From positions 1 to 50,852 of the forward strand of contig WRFR01000010.1 in the NCBI GenBank assembly GCA_009778715.1: a DNA stretch of 50,852 bases, written 5' to 3'. The position numbers were made by a program, and so were the translations under genes. Below, one piece after another: positions 17,970 to 27,219 of this stretch; positions within the stretch are counted from its first letter, which is position 1, and every line of letters begins with the position of its first letter. Source of the DNA: Coriobacteriia bacterium. GTDB taxonomy: Bacteria > Actinomycetota > Coriobacteriia > WRKU01 > WQUG01. The notes under the pieces were generated by a model that searched no databases, was not told the origin of the DNA, and saw nothing but the letters and a program-made list of their open reading frames with translations.

Positions 17970-18019
17970 ACATGAAAAAACAAAGAGAGGGACCGCAACG
18001 CAGAGCGCTCCAGCCTCTC
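17970..18019 (-). terminator. Rho-independent-type terminator after the lipoprotein gene
   Basis: On the minus strand GAGAGG (18019-18014) and CCTCTC (17990-17985) pair around an internally folded GC-rich stretch and are followed by TTTGTTTTTTC, a good U-tract. It lies 30 bases after the stop of the beta-helix lipoprotein gene. Confidence 0.5.
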
Positions 18020-18051
18020 CCTATCTGTCTCCCCCTGTTCCCTCACCCTTC

Positions 18052-19401
18052 TTACACGAGTTGCTTGCCATTGACATAGACGTGATGGCCACCAGTCGTG
18101 ATGCTTGAGGCGCTACCACTAAACGATGAGAGATGCGCGTTGCCGGTCAGGACCCACTTGCAACCGGAAGCCAGCGTCATCCGTACAGTACCGGCTGCCG
18201 CCGTAGCATTGACCGTACCAGTGAAGGTTGAGCCGTTCTTCAGTATCAGATCAAGGCTCGATATCTTATCGACCGAGATCGTGCCTGCCAGGGTCTGCTT
18301 CGAGGCGGTCAGGGTGCACTTCCCGCCGTTGGAACCCGCCGTGCCCCAACCGCGGCTGCCGTTGTTACCCGCGACTGTCAGGAGATTGCCACCCGCTGCG
18401 TTGTTGAACATCACATCCGTCAGGTTGATGGTCGCGATCGTGTTGGTCACGTAGAACAGGTCGCCCTTCGTGCCGATGATCTTGCCACCGGTCGCCGAGA
18501 AGCTTCCGCCGCCCTGAGCCGCGTCGCCGGACATACTCTGATAGATCATGATGGAGTGGATATTCTCTCCGCTCGATGAGCCATAGGTGCCCTTCATCGC
18601 CCCGGTGACCGTACAGCTAGTCAACGCAACCGCGTTGTTGCCCTCGATGACCACGCCCTCCGAGTTGTGCGCTATAAGCATCGCATCGGCCACGTTGATA
18701 TTGGCGGTGCTGTAGACCGCGGGCGAACCGGTCCCGTTGGTCACATAGCTGCCGCCCGTTACCTTGAGTGTGCCGCCACCTCGGTCACTGCGGATCGCCG
18801 CAGCCGAGTTGCCCTGTGTGATGATATCGAGATCGCTTGCCGTGATCGAGCCACCACCCGCGACTTCGATACCGCCGGAGTTATTGCTTGAGGTACGGAT
18901 CTTCGTACCGGAGACCGTTGCCGTGCTACCCGTGTTATACACGAACAAGCCATTACCTCCCGCCGCATCAGTTGTGATGCTGCCACCAGTCAGCGTCAGA
19001 TCGCTTTTGTCACGCACGAGAATACCCGCGTTCATACCATAGAAGTCGCTGTTGTTAGTATTCGATGAGTTCCCCGTCTTGGTGATGGTGACGTTCGAAA
19101 GCGACACCTTTGCCCCACTCTGAACACGCAATGCGTTCTGGTCAGTCTTGGTGGACGCATAGGTCGCGCCCGACTTCGAGGTACTTGAGCTCAGCGTCGT
19201 TGCTGATGTCCCGTTTGTCTCCGTCTGAAAACCGCCTCCACCAGGCGGGGTGTTCCCGCCGCCTTGGCCACTGGGCGGAGTGCCGTTAGGTGGATGCGAT
19301 CCGCCGGGGCCTCCGACTGACTGGTTCGTCTTTCCGCAGGCAGTTAGCAAGCCCACACAAAGAGCAAGCGCCACTATTACTAAGAACAACTTACGCATCA
19401 T
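18052..19401 (-). CDS. Secreted lipoprotein with right-handed beta-helix repeats
   Basis: The protein (449 aa from ATG 19401) starts with a lipoprotein signal, MMRKLFLVIVALALCVGLLTAC, whose last Cys would be lipidated. A Gly/Pro-rich linker follows (GGPGGSHPPNGTPPSGQGGG in part), then many short beta-strand repeats of the type SGAKVSLSNVTITKTG, SDLTLTGGSITTD, TATVSGTKIRTSS and GGSITASDLDIITQG. These predict a pectin-lyase-like parallel beta-helix on the cell surface. ATG 19401 lies 9 bases after AGGAGG; the earlier ATG 19410 touches it and is unlikely. No catalytic residues are recognisable. An adhesin, glycan-binding or autotransporter-like surface role is possible. Confidence 0.82.
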   Translation of the reverse strand: MMRKLFLVIVALALCVGLLTACGKTNQSVGGPGGSHPPNGTPPSGQGGGNTPPGGGGFQTETNGTSATTLSSSTSKSGATYASTKTDQNALRVQSGAKVSLSNVTITKTGNSSNTNNSDFYGMNAGILVRDKSDLTLTGGSITTDAAGGNGLFVYNTGSTATVSGTKIRTSSNNSGGIEVAGGGSITASDLDIITQGNSAAAIRSDRGGGTLKVTGGSYVTNGTGSPAVYSTANINVADAMLIAHNSEGVVIEGNNAVALTSCTVTGAMKGTYGSSSGENIHSIMIYQSMSGDAAQGGGSFSATGGKIIGTKGDLFYVTNTIATINLTDVMFNNAAGGNLLTVAGNNGSRGWGTAGSNGGKCTLTASKQTLAGTISVDKISSLDLILKNGSTFTGTVNATAAAGTVRMTLASGCKWVLTGNAHLSSFSGSASSITTGGHHVYVNGKQLV

Positions 19402-19452
19402 CCCCACCATCCTCCTGGTTTGATCTATCGGTTGTTCTCAGTGTAAAGGCGA

Positions 19453-19484
19453 CAAAAACCAAGAGGGCGCCTTACATAGCGCCC
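19453..19484 (-). terminator. Terminator after the opp operon
   Basis: GGGCGC (19465-19470) pairs with GCGCCC (19479-19484). Read on the minus strand, the hairpin is followed by TCTTGGTTTTTG. It lies 100 bases past the oppF stop and probably ends the transporter transcript. Confidence 0.6.
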
Positions 19485-19584
19485 CTATATCTCATCGATA
19501 TCTCCCGCATATACCTACGGAAAACTTACGCAGCGGCGGGCGGCCGACGCAGTACCCAAAGCGAACTTGTTCAAAGAGATAACT

Positions 19585-20598
19585 CTAAAGTGTAGCTGCT
19601 GTTGCTTGCTGGGGGCTGTACTTATAGCAGGCGACATAGTGCTCGGGAGAGACCTCAACCAAGGCTGGTGAGTGCTTGTCGCAGTTCTCGCAGCCCGTAC
19701 AACCGGCATGCGCATAACAACGCGAGAAAAAGCGGCAACCCGGATGGGGGTCGATAGGACTGGTAACGTCTCCCTCCAGCAGGATGCGGTCTCTGCGCTC
19801 GCTCTCTTTGGTCACAGGAATCGCGGACAGAAGCGCACGGGTGTAAGGATGCATCGGGTGAGCATAGAGCTCGTGCTTGGGCGCGAGCTCGACCAGGCGG
19901 CCCAGATACATGACGCCCACGCGATCGCTGATGTGCTTGACCACACCCAGGCCATGGGCAATGAACAGGTAAGTCAGGCCAAACTCTTCTTTCAGCTCAT
20001 CCAGCAGGTTGAGTACCTGCGCCTGGATCGACACATCAAGTGCCGAGACCGGCTCGTCGCAGACGATGAGTTTGGGCTCCATTGCCAGCGCCCGCGCGAT
20101 ACCGATGCGCTGACGCTGCCCGCCGGAGAACTCATGGGGAAAACGGTTGCGGTAATTGGCAGAAAGCCCCACCGCGTTGAGCAAATAGCCCACGCGGTCA
20201 TCGATCTCGCGGCGTGGGCGCAGCTTGTTGATGCGGATCGGCTCCTCAATGATCTGGCCGACCGTCATGCGAGGGTTCAGCGAGGAATACGGATCCTGGA
20301 AGATCAGCTGCAGCTCACGGCTGTAATGGCGCCGCTCGCGCTCTGAGAGCTTCGAGATGTTCTTGCCCTGATAGGTAATCTCACCCGCCGTAGGCCGGTA
20401 CAGGCCAACGATCATCTTGCCGACCGTGGTCTTGCCGCACCCGGATTCCCCCACCAAGCCAAGCGCTTCGCCTTCACGAATCTGCAACGACACGCCATCG
20501 ACCGCTTTCAGCGTCGAGGTTGGGCGCCCAAAGAAGTTTGTATCGACCGTGAAGTACTTGCGCAGTCCTTTGATGTCGAGCAGGATGTTATCGCTCAT
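19585..20598 (-). CDS. oppF: Oligopeptide ABC transporter ATP-binding protein OppF
   Basis: OppF is the second ATPase of the oligopeptide/dipeptide importer. Visible motifs are Walker A (GESGCGKTT), Q-loop (IFQDPYSSLNPRMT), signature (FSGGQRQRIGIARAL), Walker B (LIVCDEPVSALD) and the switch His (FIAHGLG). The C-terminus has the oligopeptide-type extension with clustered cysteines (CRFFSRC, CTGCENC). In related Opp/Dpp ATPases such cysteines hold an Fe-S cluster. The ATG overlaps the oppD stop by 4 bases (ATGA) and has a good GGAGG. Confidence 0.93.
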   Translation of the reverse strand: MSDNILLDIKGLRKYFTVDTNFFGRPTSTLKAVDGVSLQIREGEALGLVGESGCGKTTVGKMIVGLYRPTAGEITYQGKNISKLSERERRHYSRELQLIFQDPYSSLNPRMTVGQIIEEPIRINKLRPRREIDDRVGYLLNAVGLSANYRNRFPHEFSGGQRQRIGIARALAMEPKLIVCDEPVSALDVSIQAQVLNLLDELKEEFGLTYLFIAHGLGVVKHISDRVGVMYLGRLVELAPKHELYAHPMHPYTRALLSAIPVTKESERRDRILLEGDVTSPIDPHPGCRFFSRCYAHAGCTGCENCDKHSPALVEVSPEHYVACYKYSPQQATAATL

Positions 20599-21641
20599 GC
20601 GCCTACCTCCACGTCCAGTGGGCTGACCGGATCATAGATAAAGCAACGCAGCTTGCGGTCCCCCACCTCATAAACGGGCGGTTCCTCCATCTGGCAGCGT
20701 GCGTCCGCATAGGGACAGCGTGGCGCGAACTTACAGCCCTTGGGCAGGTTCAACGGATTAGGGACCATGCCCGGGATCATATAGAGCGGGCCGCTCTCCT
20801 CGTTATCCAGCGTCGGGATGGACTCCAGCAAACCGTAGGTATAGGGATGCCGGGGGCCAGTCTCGAAAAGCTCATGTGCGCTGGCCTGCTCGACAATCTG
20901 GCCGCAGTACATGACGACCACTTCGTCGGCGACTTCTGCCACCACACCCAGGTCGTGCGTGATAAGCAACACCGCCATGCCGATCTTTTCTCGCAGCCCC
21001 CCGATCAAGTCAAGGATCTGCGCCTGGATCGTCACGTCAAGCGCCGTTGTGGGCTCGTCTGCGATCAGGAGCTCGGGATCGCAGCTCAGCGCCATGGCGA
21101 TCATGACGCGCTGGCGCATACCGCCCGACATCTGGTGCGGGTAGTCTTTAATGCGCTTCTCCGGCGAGGGGATGCCCACCAGGTGCAGCATTTCGACCGC
21201 GCGAGCCTTGACTTCTTTGCGGCCAAGATCCTTCATGTGCAAGCGGATCGCCTCGCAGAGCTGGTCTTCGACCGTAAACACCGGATTTAAGCTCGTCATC
21301 GGCTCCTGGAAGATCATGGAGATGTCGTTACCACGGATCGAGCGCATGCGCGCCTTCGAGTAGTTCAGGATGTTATCGCCCTTGTAGATGATTTCACCTG
21401 CGGTGACCTTGCCCGGATCCTGTAAAAGCCGCATAATCGAGAGCGAGCAGACCGACTTGCCGGATCCGCTCTCGCCCACGATCGCAAGAATCTTGCCCGC
21501 CTCAAGTGAGAAGCTCACATTATCGACCGCATGAACCGTGCCGCGTTTCATGATGAAATCCGTCGAAAGACCACGCACCTCGAGCAGGCGGCGCGTATCA
21601 GGCTGGCTTACCGCAATGTTTTCGTTTTTCTCATCAGACAT
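20595..21641 (-). CDS. oppD: Oligopeptide ABC transporter ATP-binding protein OppD
   Basis: OppD is the first ATPase of the importer, 348 residues. It shows Walker A (GESGSGKSV), Q-loop ([14 protein letters not shown]), signature ([15 protein letters not shown]), Walker B ([12 protein letters not shown]) and the switch His (LITHDLG). The oligopeptide-transporter C-terminal domain has four cysteines ([15 protein letters not shown], later LRC). Stop-start spacing of 12 bases to oppC and the 4-base overlap to oppF mark one operon. The ribosome site GGGAGG is clear. Confidence 0.93.
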   Translation of the reverse strand: MSDEKNENIAVSQPDTRRLLEVRGLSTDFIMKRGTVHAVDNVSFSLEAGKILAIVGESGSGKSVCSLSIMRLLQDPGKVTAGEIIYKGDNILNYSKARMRSIRGNDISMIFQEPMTSLNPVFTVEDQLCEAIRLHMKDLGRKEVKARAVEMLHLVGIPSPEKRIKDYPHQMSGGMRQRVMIAMALSCDPELLIADEPTTALDVTIQAQILDLIGGLREKIGMAVLLITHDLGVVAEVADEVVVMYCGQIVEQASAHELFETGPRHPYTYGLLESIPTLDNEESGPLYMIPGMVPNPLNLPKGCKFAPRCPYADARCQMEEPPVYEVGDRKLRCFIYDPVSPLDVEVGA

Positions 21642-21653
21642 GACCGCACCTCC

Positions 21654-22697
21654 CTACTTCACGCGCGCTTTAGGATCGAAGGCATCGCGCAGGCCGTCAC
21701 CCAGCAGGTTGAAGGCCAGCACGGAGAGCGTGATCGCCATACCGGGGAAGATGAGCATCCAGGGACACTGGAAGATGTAGCCGCGTGCCCAGCCGAGCAT
21801 CGCGCCCCACTCAGCCTGCGGCGGTTGCACGCCCATACCGAGGAAGCCAAGGGCAGCCGTATCAAGAATCGCGCCGGAGATACCAAGTGTCGCGCGCACG
21901 ATAATGACCGAGAGCGTATTGGGCAGCACATGACGAAAGATGATCCGCGACTGTGAGTCACCCGTCAGGCGGGCGGCGGCGATGTAATCATTTTCTTTGA
22001 TCGAAAGTATGGTTGAGCGCACGATCCGGGCGTATTCCGGCACATAAACAAGGCTGATCGCGATGACCGCCTTATCGATACCTTTGCCGAGTACCGCCAT
22101 TAGGGTGATGGCAAGCAGGATCGATGGTACCGCCAGCATCATGTCCATGAAGCGCATCAGCACCGTGTCGAGCCAGCCGCCTATGTAGCCAGCAACGGCC
22201 CCTACGGTCACCCCAAGTGCCAGGGCGATCGCGACGGCAATCACGCCGACGGAGAGCGAGACGCGCGCGCCTGCGATGACGCGGCTGAAGATATCCATAC
22301 CCAGGTCATCGGTGCCAAACCAGTGCTTGGCGTTTGGCGGCTGACGTACGGCGCTCATGTTAGTCACCGTCGGGTTATAGAGCATGATTTTACTGTTGAC
22401 CGGATTGGTCGTTGGGGTCTTCGGCATAAACATAGGTACGAAGATTGCAACCAGAACTATGAACAAAATGAGGAACAGGCTGATCGTGGCGGCCTTGTTA
22501 GCCAACAGGCTGCGCCACATCTCTACCCATTGGTTCTCGGGCTTTTCAGCAAGTGTCTCGTCGCCAACAACGTTCTTTGTCAGAGCCGTCTCTGTCTCGA
22601 CGCGCGGATCAGCTGCTGTCTCAGGAGGCGCAGACGCCTCGTTATGCTGAGCTTCGGTCATAAGCTCGCCGATCTTATCTTTTCGGTTTTTCGCCAT
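21654..22697 (-). CDS. oppC: Oligopeptide ABC transporter permease OppC
   Basis: OppC is an inner-membrane permease of the importer (347 aa). A hydrophilic N-terminal tail of about 65 residues precedes the first membrane helix (AATISLFLILFIVLVAIFVPMF). The ABC2-type/BPD permease core has six helices with the EAA-like loop around ARLTGDSQSRIIFRHVLPNT. The unusually long, acidic tail (MTEAQHNEASAPPETAADP in part) is not seen in most OppC proteins. It is 3 bases from the oppB stop and has a perfect AAGGAGG. Confidence 0.92.
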   Translation of the reverse strand: MAKNRKDKIGELMTEAQHNEASAPPETAADPRVETETALTKNVVGDETLAEKPENQWVEMWRSLLANKAATISLFLILFIVLVAIFVPMFMPKTPTTNPVNSKIMLYNPTVTNMSAVRQPPNAKHWFGTDDLGMDIFSRVIAGARVSLSVGVIAVAIALALGVTVGAVAGYIGGWLDTVLMRFMDMMLAVPSILLAITLMAVLGKGIDKAVIAISLVYVPEYARIVRSTILSIKENDYIAAARLTGDSQSRIIFRHVLPNTLSVIIVRATLGISGAILDTAALGFLGMGVQPPQAEWGAMLGWARGYIFQCPWMLIFPGMAITLSVLAFNLLGDGLRDAFDPKARVK

Positions 22698-22700
22698 CAG

Positions 22701-23723
22701 CTACTCCTCCTTCTTAGAGGTGTAGCGGATGCGCGGATCCAGGAACGCGTAAGCAATATCAGCAGCCAGGTTCACCAACACGAAGATGGCAGCGATCAGC
22801 AGCACGATACCTTGAACGATGGGGAAGTCTGACTTCAAGATACAGTCCACCGTGAACTTACCGATCCCCGGCCAGGAGAAAACTGACTCGGTAAGCAAGG
22901 CGCCGCCCAGAAGCGCGCCGAACTGCAGGCCGATGACCGTCGTGACCGGTATCATCGAGTTGCGCAGCGCGTGTTTCATGACGACCATGACCTCGCGGAT
23001 GCCCTTGGCCCGCGCGGTCCGAACATAGTCCTGATTTAAGGAGTCGAGCATGGTCGAGCGCGTGATGCGCGTGATGATGGCCATGCTGTACATACCGAGC
23101 GTAAACGAGGGCAGCACTAGGTGCCAGACGGCATCCTTGAACGCCGCCCAGTTACCCGTGAACAGCGAGTCAAGGGTATACAGGCCCGTAATATGCGTCG
23201 GATCCATGAGCGGAGTGATACGTCCACCCGCGGGAAAGATGTGGGTAGAAGGCCCACAGAAGATCATCATCAAAAGGATGCCCAACCAAAAAATAGGGAT
23301 CGACACCCCGACCAGCGCTATCAGGGTCGACGCAGCATCAAAGATAGAATTCTTTTTGACTGCCGCGATCACCCCCAGAATAATACCGAATATCGACGCG
23401 AAGATGATAGCCGTAATCGCCAACTCGATCGTTGCCGGGAAGCGTGCCATGATCTCATCAGTAACCTTGGTGTTCGTATAGTACGAATAGCCAAGGTCGC
23501 CATGGAACACGCCCTTCATATAGTTGACATACTGCGTGACCACGGGCTTGTTAAGACCCTGGGAGTCACGCCAGGCTTTCATAGAAGCTGCTGTCGCATG
23601 CTCACCCAACACGATAGGCGCGGGGTCAGGCGCAAAGACGCGCAGCAGACAAAACACGATGATCGATACTCCGATAAGTACCGGGATGACCATGAGTATC
23701 CTTTTGATGATGAACTTAAGCAT
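22701..23723 (-). CDS. oppB: Oligopeptide ABC transporter permease OppB
   Basis: OppB is the first permease subunit (340 aa): an N-terminal helix (FIIKRILMVIPVLIGVSIIVFCLL), the OppB-type motif GLNKPVVTQYVNYMKGVFHGDLGYS in pieces, then the permease domain with an EAA loop (ARAKGIREVMVVMKHALRNSMIPV). The start ATG 23723 lacks a good ribosome site, so translation may depend on coupling or the upstream hairpin. A hairpin at 23758-23799 separates it from the binding-protein gene, which would let the binding protein be made in excess. Confidence 0.92.
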   Translation of the reverse strand: MLKFIIKRILMVIPVLIGVSIIVFCLLRVFAPDPAPIVLGEHATAASMKAWRDSQGLNKPVVTQYVNYMKGVFHGDLGYSYYTNTKVTDEIMARFPATIELAITAIIFASIFGIILGVIAAVKKNSIFDAASTLIALVGVSIPIFWLGILLMMIFCGPSTHIFPAGGRITPLMDPTHITGLYTLDSLFTGNWAAFKDAVWHLVLPSFTLGMYSMAIITRITRSTMLDSLNQDYVRTARAKGIREVMVVMKHALRNSMIPVTTVIGLQFGALLGGALLTESVFSWPGIGKFTVDCILKSDFPIVQGIVLLIAAIFVLVNLAADIAYAFLDPRIRYTSKKEE

Positions 23724-23757
23724 TATGGAAGAAAAAATCTCTAAGCGTAAAACTTCT

Positions 23758-23799
23758 ACGGCTGGGGAGCCGGAACTCTGCGCTCCTCTCCCCAGCCGT
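23758..23799 (-). terminator. Intercistronic hairpin between oppA1 and oppB
   Basis: A perfect 12-bp stem pairs ACGGCTGGGGAG (23758-23769) with CTCCCCAGCCGT (23788-23799). On the minus strand it comes just after oppA1 and is followed by AGAAGTTTTACG. In many transporter operons such a hairpin attenuates transcription or protects the 5' mRNA so that binding protein exceeds permease. Confidence 0.6.
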
Positions 23800-23843
23800 A
23801 TCAGTCTACTTACTTATGTCTTTCCAAAGAACTCGTAAGCCCA

Positions 23844-25424
23844 CTACTTCGCCGCTACCGTAGCGTCAGCGAAGAAGGTGTTGCCTGTCATGTGGTAGAG
23901 AACACCCTTCACGCCAGGCCCAGACGCCCAGAGTAACTGGGTGTGGTTGATCGGATACCAGACGTTAGCTGCAGCGGCCTGCTTCTCAAGAGCGGCATAG
24001 GCAGCATTGCGACCTTCACCGTTTGGCATGGCCAGTGCATCGGCAATACCCTTGATGTAGGTCGGGTCCTGCCAACGAGACACGTTCTGTGACCAGTCAT
24101 TAGTGGCAAGAAGGTTCAGGAAGTTATCCGGATCCCCGTTGTCGCCCGTCCAGCCATAGAAGCAGATATCGTAGTCACCAGCAGTGACCTTCGTCTTGTA
24201 GGTCGTCCAGTCATAGGTATCGATCTTGCAGGTCACGCCTACCTTCTGGAGATAGCCCTGGATGGCTGTCGCCAGCGTTGAGCCCGTTGCCGGGTTGTAG
24301 GGCCGCGGGTTGCTGTAGGTGATCATGTGGACCGTCTTGATCCCTGCTGCAGCGATGGCTGCCTTTGCGGCTGCCTCATCGTAACTCGTCTGCTGCACAT
24401 CAGCACTGAACCCTGGAACGAACTTCGGCAGGATCGTGGATGCTGGGGTCGCATAACCCTGATAGAGGTTCTTGACCAGCTCGTCACGATTGATCGCCTG
24501 AGCAATACCCTTACGGGCAGCAGCGTTCTTAAAGATCGGCGACTGAACATTCATCGCCATGTAGTTGATGTTCATACCTTCAGTCGTCTGAAGAACATCG
24601 CCGGCACTCTTGACCGGTTGGACAGCAGTCGCGTCGATGCCGTCGATCATGTCAACGTCACCGTTAGTCAGCGCAAGAACACGCGCTGAGTTATCGGCAA
24701 TGACCTTAAAGATCAGGTTCTTGGTCTTGGCTTTGGGTCCCCAGTAATCATCGTTGCGGACCAACGTAACGCTGTCGCCCTTTTTCCAGCTGACAAACTT
24801 GTAGGGGCCGGTGCCGACCGGATCCTCATTGACGTTGTTGTTATCCTTCTGTAGTGCTGTCGGGCTGACCATCGGAGCACCGAGGCTCATCGCGCAGTTC
24901 GCGAGGAACGCGGAGTTCTTCTGGCTCAAATGCATGACGACCGTGCTGTCATCAGGAGTGTCAACGCTCTTGACGGTGCCCCATACAAAGCCGGCGTACG
25001 GCATATTCGGGTCGACTTTTGGCGGAATCTGGCGCTCAACGTTGAACTTGACCGCCGCTGCGTTGAAGTCAGTCCCGTCCTGGAACTTGACGCCCTTGCG
25101 CAGATGGAAGGTATAGGTCAAGCCATCAGGGCTGATGTCCCAGGAAGTCGCCAGGCTCGGCTCGACCTGAGTCGAGTCGGGAGCGTACTTCAACAAGCTC
25201 TCATACACGTTGACGATGACCTTGGAGGACTCTCCATCATCGACGTATGCCGGGTCAAGACCACGGGGATCTGCGCCTTGAGCAAACGTGATCGTGTCCT
25301 TCAGGGAAGTAGAAGTCGTAGCATTATTATTGCTGCTTGTTCCTCCCCCACAACCGGTGAGCGCAAAAGCCATAACGAGTACTACGGCGAGCCCCACAGC
25401 AAGCCATGCGTTTCTCTTATGCAT
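23844..25424 (-). CDS. oppA: Oligopeptide ABC transporter substrate-binding lipoprotein (copy 1)
   Basis: This binding protein (526 aa) captures peptides outside the cell for OppBCDF. The start at ATG 25424 gives the lipoprotein signal MHKRNAWLAVGLAVVLVMAF followed by ALTGC, whose Cys is lipidated. A family-5 solute-binding fold follows (ADPRGLDPAYVDDGESS, YTFHLRKGVKFQDGT, DPVGTGPYKFVSW, IAQAINRDELVK, FYGWTGDNGDPDNFLN). The frame extends 44 codons upstream, but AAAGGAG before 25424 fixes the start. It is very similar to the tandem copy at 25572-27149; most differences are conservative. Confidence 0.93.
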   Translation of the reverse strand: MHKRNAWLAVGLAVVLVMAFALTGCGGGTSSNNNATTSTSLKDTITFAQGADPRGLDPAYVDDGESSKVIVNVYESLLKYAPDSTQVEPSLATSWDISPDGLTYTFHLRKGVKFQDGTDFNAAAVKFNVERQIPPKVDPNMPYAGFVWGTVKSVDTPDDSTVVMHLSQKNSAFLANCAMSLGAPMVSPTALQKDNNNVNEDPVGTGPYKFVSWKKGDSVTLVRNDDYWGPKAKTKNLIFKVIADNSARVLALTNGDVDMIDGIDATAVQPVKSAGDVLQTTEGMNINYMAMNVQSPIFKNAAARKGIAQAINRDELVKNLYQGYATPASTILPKFVPGFSADVQQTSYDEAAAKAAIAAAGIKTVHMITYSNPRPYNPATGSTLATAIQGYLQKVGVTCKIDTYDWTTYKTKVTAGDYDICFYGWTGDNGDPDNFLNLLATNDWSQNVSRWQDPTYIKGIADALAMPNGEGRNAAYAALEKQAAAANVWYPINHTQLLWASGPGVKGVLYHMTGNTFFADATVAAK

Positions 25425-25462
25425 ATACGCACTCCTTTCTTCAGCTGTTGAGCCGAACTCAT

Positions 25463-25483
25463 TAACTGGCCTTTTACCAGTCA
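25463..25483 (-). promoter_or_regulatory. Leader hairpin of the first binding-protein gene
   Basis: TAACTGG (25463-25469) and CCAGTCA (25477-25483) form a 7-bp stem (one G-T) with a CCTTTTA loop in the leader. The second copy's leader has a matching hairpin at 27195-27210 with the same A-rich loop on the minus strand but different stem bases. The downstream leader (TTCGGCTCA..GAAGAAAGG) is also shared, showing that the duplication included the leader. Confidence 0.45.
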
Positions 25484-25571
25484 ATAACCTGATTAAAAGA
25501 TCGTAAAACACCCTGATCCGATATATCTTTTTTTCTGCAAACCCTTTATCCCTCAATGATTCCGAACTCTA

Positions 25572-27149
25572 TTATTTCTGCTCGACCGTGCTGTCGGCAA
25601 AAAACGTGTTGCCGGTCATGTGATAGAGAACACCCTTCACGCCGGGCGAAGCCGCCCAGAGCAGTTGGGTGTGGTTGATCGGATACCAGACGTTGGCTGC
25701 TGCTGCTTGCTTCTCCAGCTCACCATAAGCAGCGTCACGCGCAGGACCGTTAGGCATGGCCAACGCTTCAGCGATGCCCTTGATGTAGGTCGGGTCCTGC
25801 CAACGTGCCATGTTCTGTGACCAGTCATTGGTGGCAAGCAGATTCAGGAAGTTATCCGGGTCTCCGTTGTCGCCGGTCCAACCATAGAAACACAAGTCAT
25901 AGTCACCCGCGACCACCTTCGTCTTGTAGGTCGTCCAGTCATAGGTATCGATTTTACAGCTTACGCCTACCTTTTCGAGATAACCCTGGATAGCTGTCGC
26001 CAGTTTCGCGCCTGTCGCCGGGTTGTAGGGGCGCGGGTTACTATAGGTGATCATGTGGACCGTCTTGATCCCTGCTGCAGCGATGGCTGCCTTTGCCGCG
26101 GCCACGTCATAGCCCGTCTGCTGCACGTCCTTGGAAAACCCGGGGACAAAGCTCGGCAAAATGGTGGACGCCGGTGTCGCATACCCTTGATACAGGTTCT
26201 TGACCAGCTCGTCGCGGTTGATCGCCTGAGCAATACCCTTACGGGCGGCAGCGTTCTTAAAGATCGGGGAGGTCGTATTAAACGCCATATAGCTGATGTT
26301 CATACCCTTGGTCGTATGAAGAACGTCACCCGCGCTCTTGATCGACTGGACAGCGGTCGCATCGATGCCGTCGATCATATCAACGTCACCGTTGGTCAAC
26401 GCAAGCAGGCGTGCTGAGTTGTCGGGAATGACCTTGAAAACCAGGTTCTTGGTCTTGGCCTTGGTTCCCCAGTAATTATCATTGCGAACAAGGATGATAC
26501 TATTACCCTTTTGCCAGCTGACGAACTTATAGGGTCCAGTGCCGACCGGATCATTATTCATGTTGTTGTTATCCTTCTGGCAGGCTGTCGGGCTCACCAT
26601 CGGTGCACCCATACTCATCGCACAGTTCGCAAGGAACGCGGAGTTTTTCTGGGTCAGATGGATAACGACGGTGTTGCTGTCAGGCGCGTCAACGCTTTTG
26701 ACTGTACCCCACACAAAGCTGGCGTACGGCATGTCCGCTGTAACTTTCGGCGGGAGCTGACGTTCAATGTTGAACTTCACAGCCGCCGCATCGAAGTCGG
26801 TCCCGTCCTGGAACTTGACGCCCTTGCGTAGATGAAACGTATAAGTCAGACCATCAGAGCTGATATCCCAGGAAGTTGCCAGGCTCGGCTCAACCTTGGC
26901 CGAATCAGCCGCATACTTCAGTAGCCCTTCGTACATATTAACGATGACCTTAGCGGATTCGTTATCATCGATATATGCCGGATCAAGACCGCGTGGGTCG
27001 GCGCCCTGAGCAAAGGTGATCGTGTCTTTCAGCGAGGTGGAGGCCGAAGCGTTGTTGCCATTGGTTCCTCCACCACAACCAGTGAGCGCACAAGCCATAA
27101 CGAGCACCATGGCAAGCCCTACAGCAAGCCACACATGCCTCTTATGCAT
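25572..27149 (-). CDS. oppA: Oligopeptide ABC transporter substrate-binding lipoprotein (copy 2)
   Basis: This 525-residue lipoprotein has the signal MHKRHVWLAVGLAMVLVMACALTGC with a lipidated Cys and the same family-5 solute-binding fold as its neighbour: ADPRGLDPAYIDDNESA, GPYKFVSWQKG, IAQAINRDELVKNLYQGYATPAST in pieces, CFYGWTGDNGDPDNF. The two copies align almost without gaps, so this is a tandem duplication inside the operon; small differences in the ligand region (for example SPIFKNAAARK preceded by QS or TT) could alter peptide preference. ATG 27149 is preceded by AAGAAAGGGG. It is likely the operon's first transporter gene. Confidence 0.92.
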   Translation of the reverse strand: MHKRHVWLAVGLAMVLVMACALTGCGGGTNGNNASASTSLKDTITFAQGADPRGLDPAYIDDNESAKVIVNMYEGLLKYAADSAKVEPSLATSWDISSDGLTYTFHLRKGVKFQDGTDFDAAAVKFNIERQLPPKVTADMPYASFVWGTVKSVDAPDSNTVVIHLTQKNSAFLANCAMSMGAPMVSPTACQKDNNNMNNDPVGTGPYKFVSWQKGNSIILVRNDNYWGTKAKTKNLVFKVIPDNSARLLALTNGDVDMIDGIDATAVQSIKSAGDVLHTTKGMNISYMAFNTTSPIFKNAAARKGIAQAINRDELVKNLYQGYATPASTILPSFVPGFSKDVQQTGYDVAAAKAAIAAAGIKTVHMITYSNPRPYNPATGAKLATAIQGYLEKVGVSCKIDTYDWTTYKTKVVAGDYDLCFYGWTGDNGDPDNFLNLLATNDWSQNMARWQDPTYIKGIAEALAMPNGPARDAAYGELEKQAAAANVWYPINHTQLLWAASPGVKGVLYHMTGNTFFADSTVEQK

Positions 27150-27178
27150 ATACGCACCCCTTTCTTCTATTGCTGAGC

Positions 27179-27218
27179 CAAAAACCCAGCGAACTGACCT
27201 TTTCCGGTCATAGCCTGG
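27179..27218 (-). terminator. Terminator-like hairpin directly after secG
   Basis: Read on the minus strand, CCAG (27218-27215) pairs with CTGG (27189-27186) around an inner TGACC/GGTCA stem (27210-27206 with 27199-27195), followed by GTTTTTGG. It starts within two bases of the secG stop. As no promoter is obvious in the 70 bases before oppA copy 2, it could instead be an attenuator in a joint transcript. Confidence 0.5.
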
Positions 27219-27219
27219 C

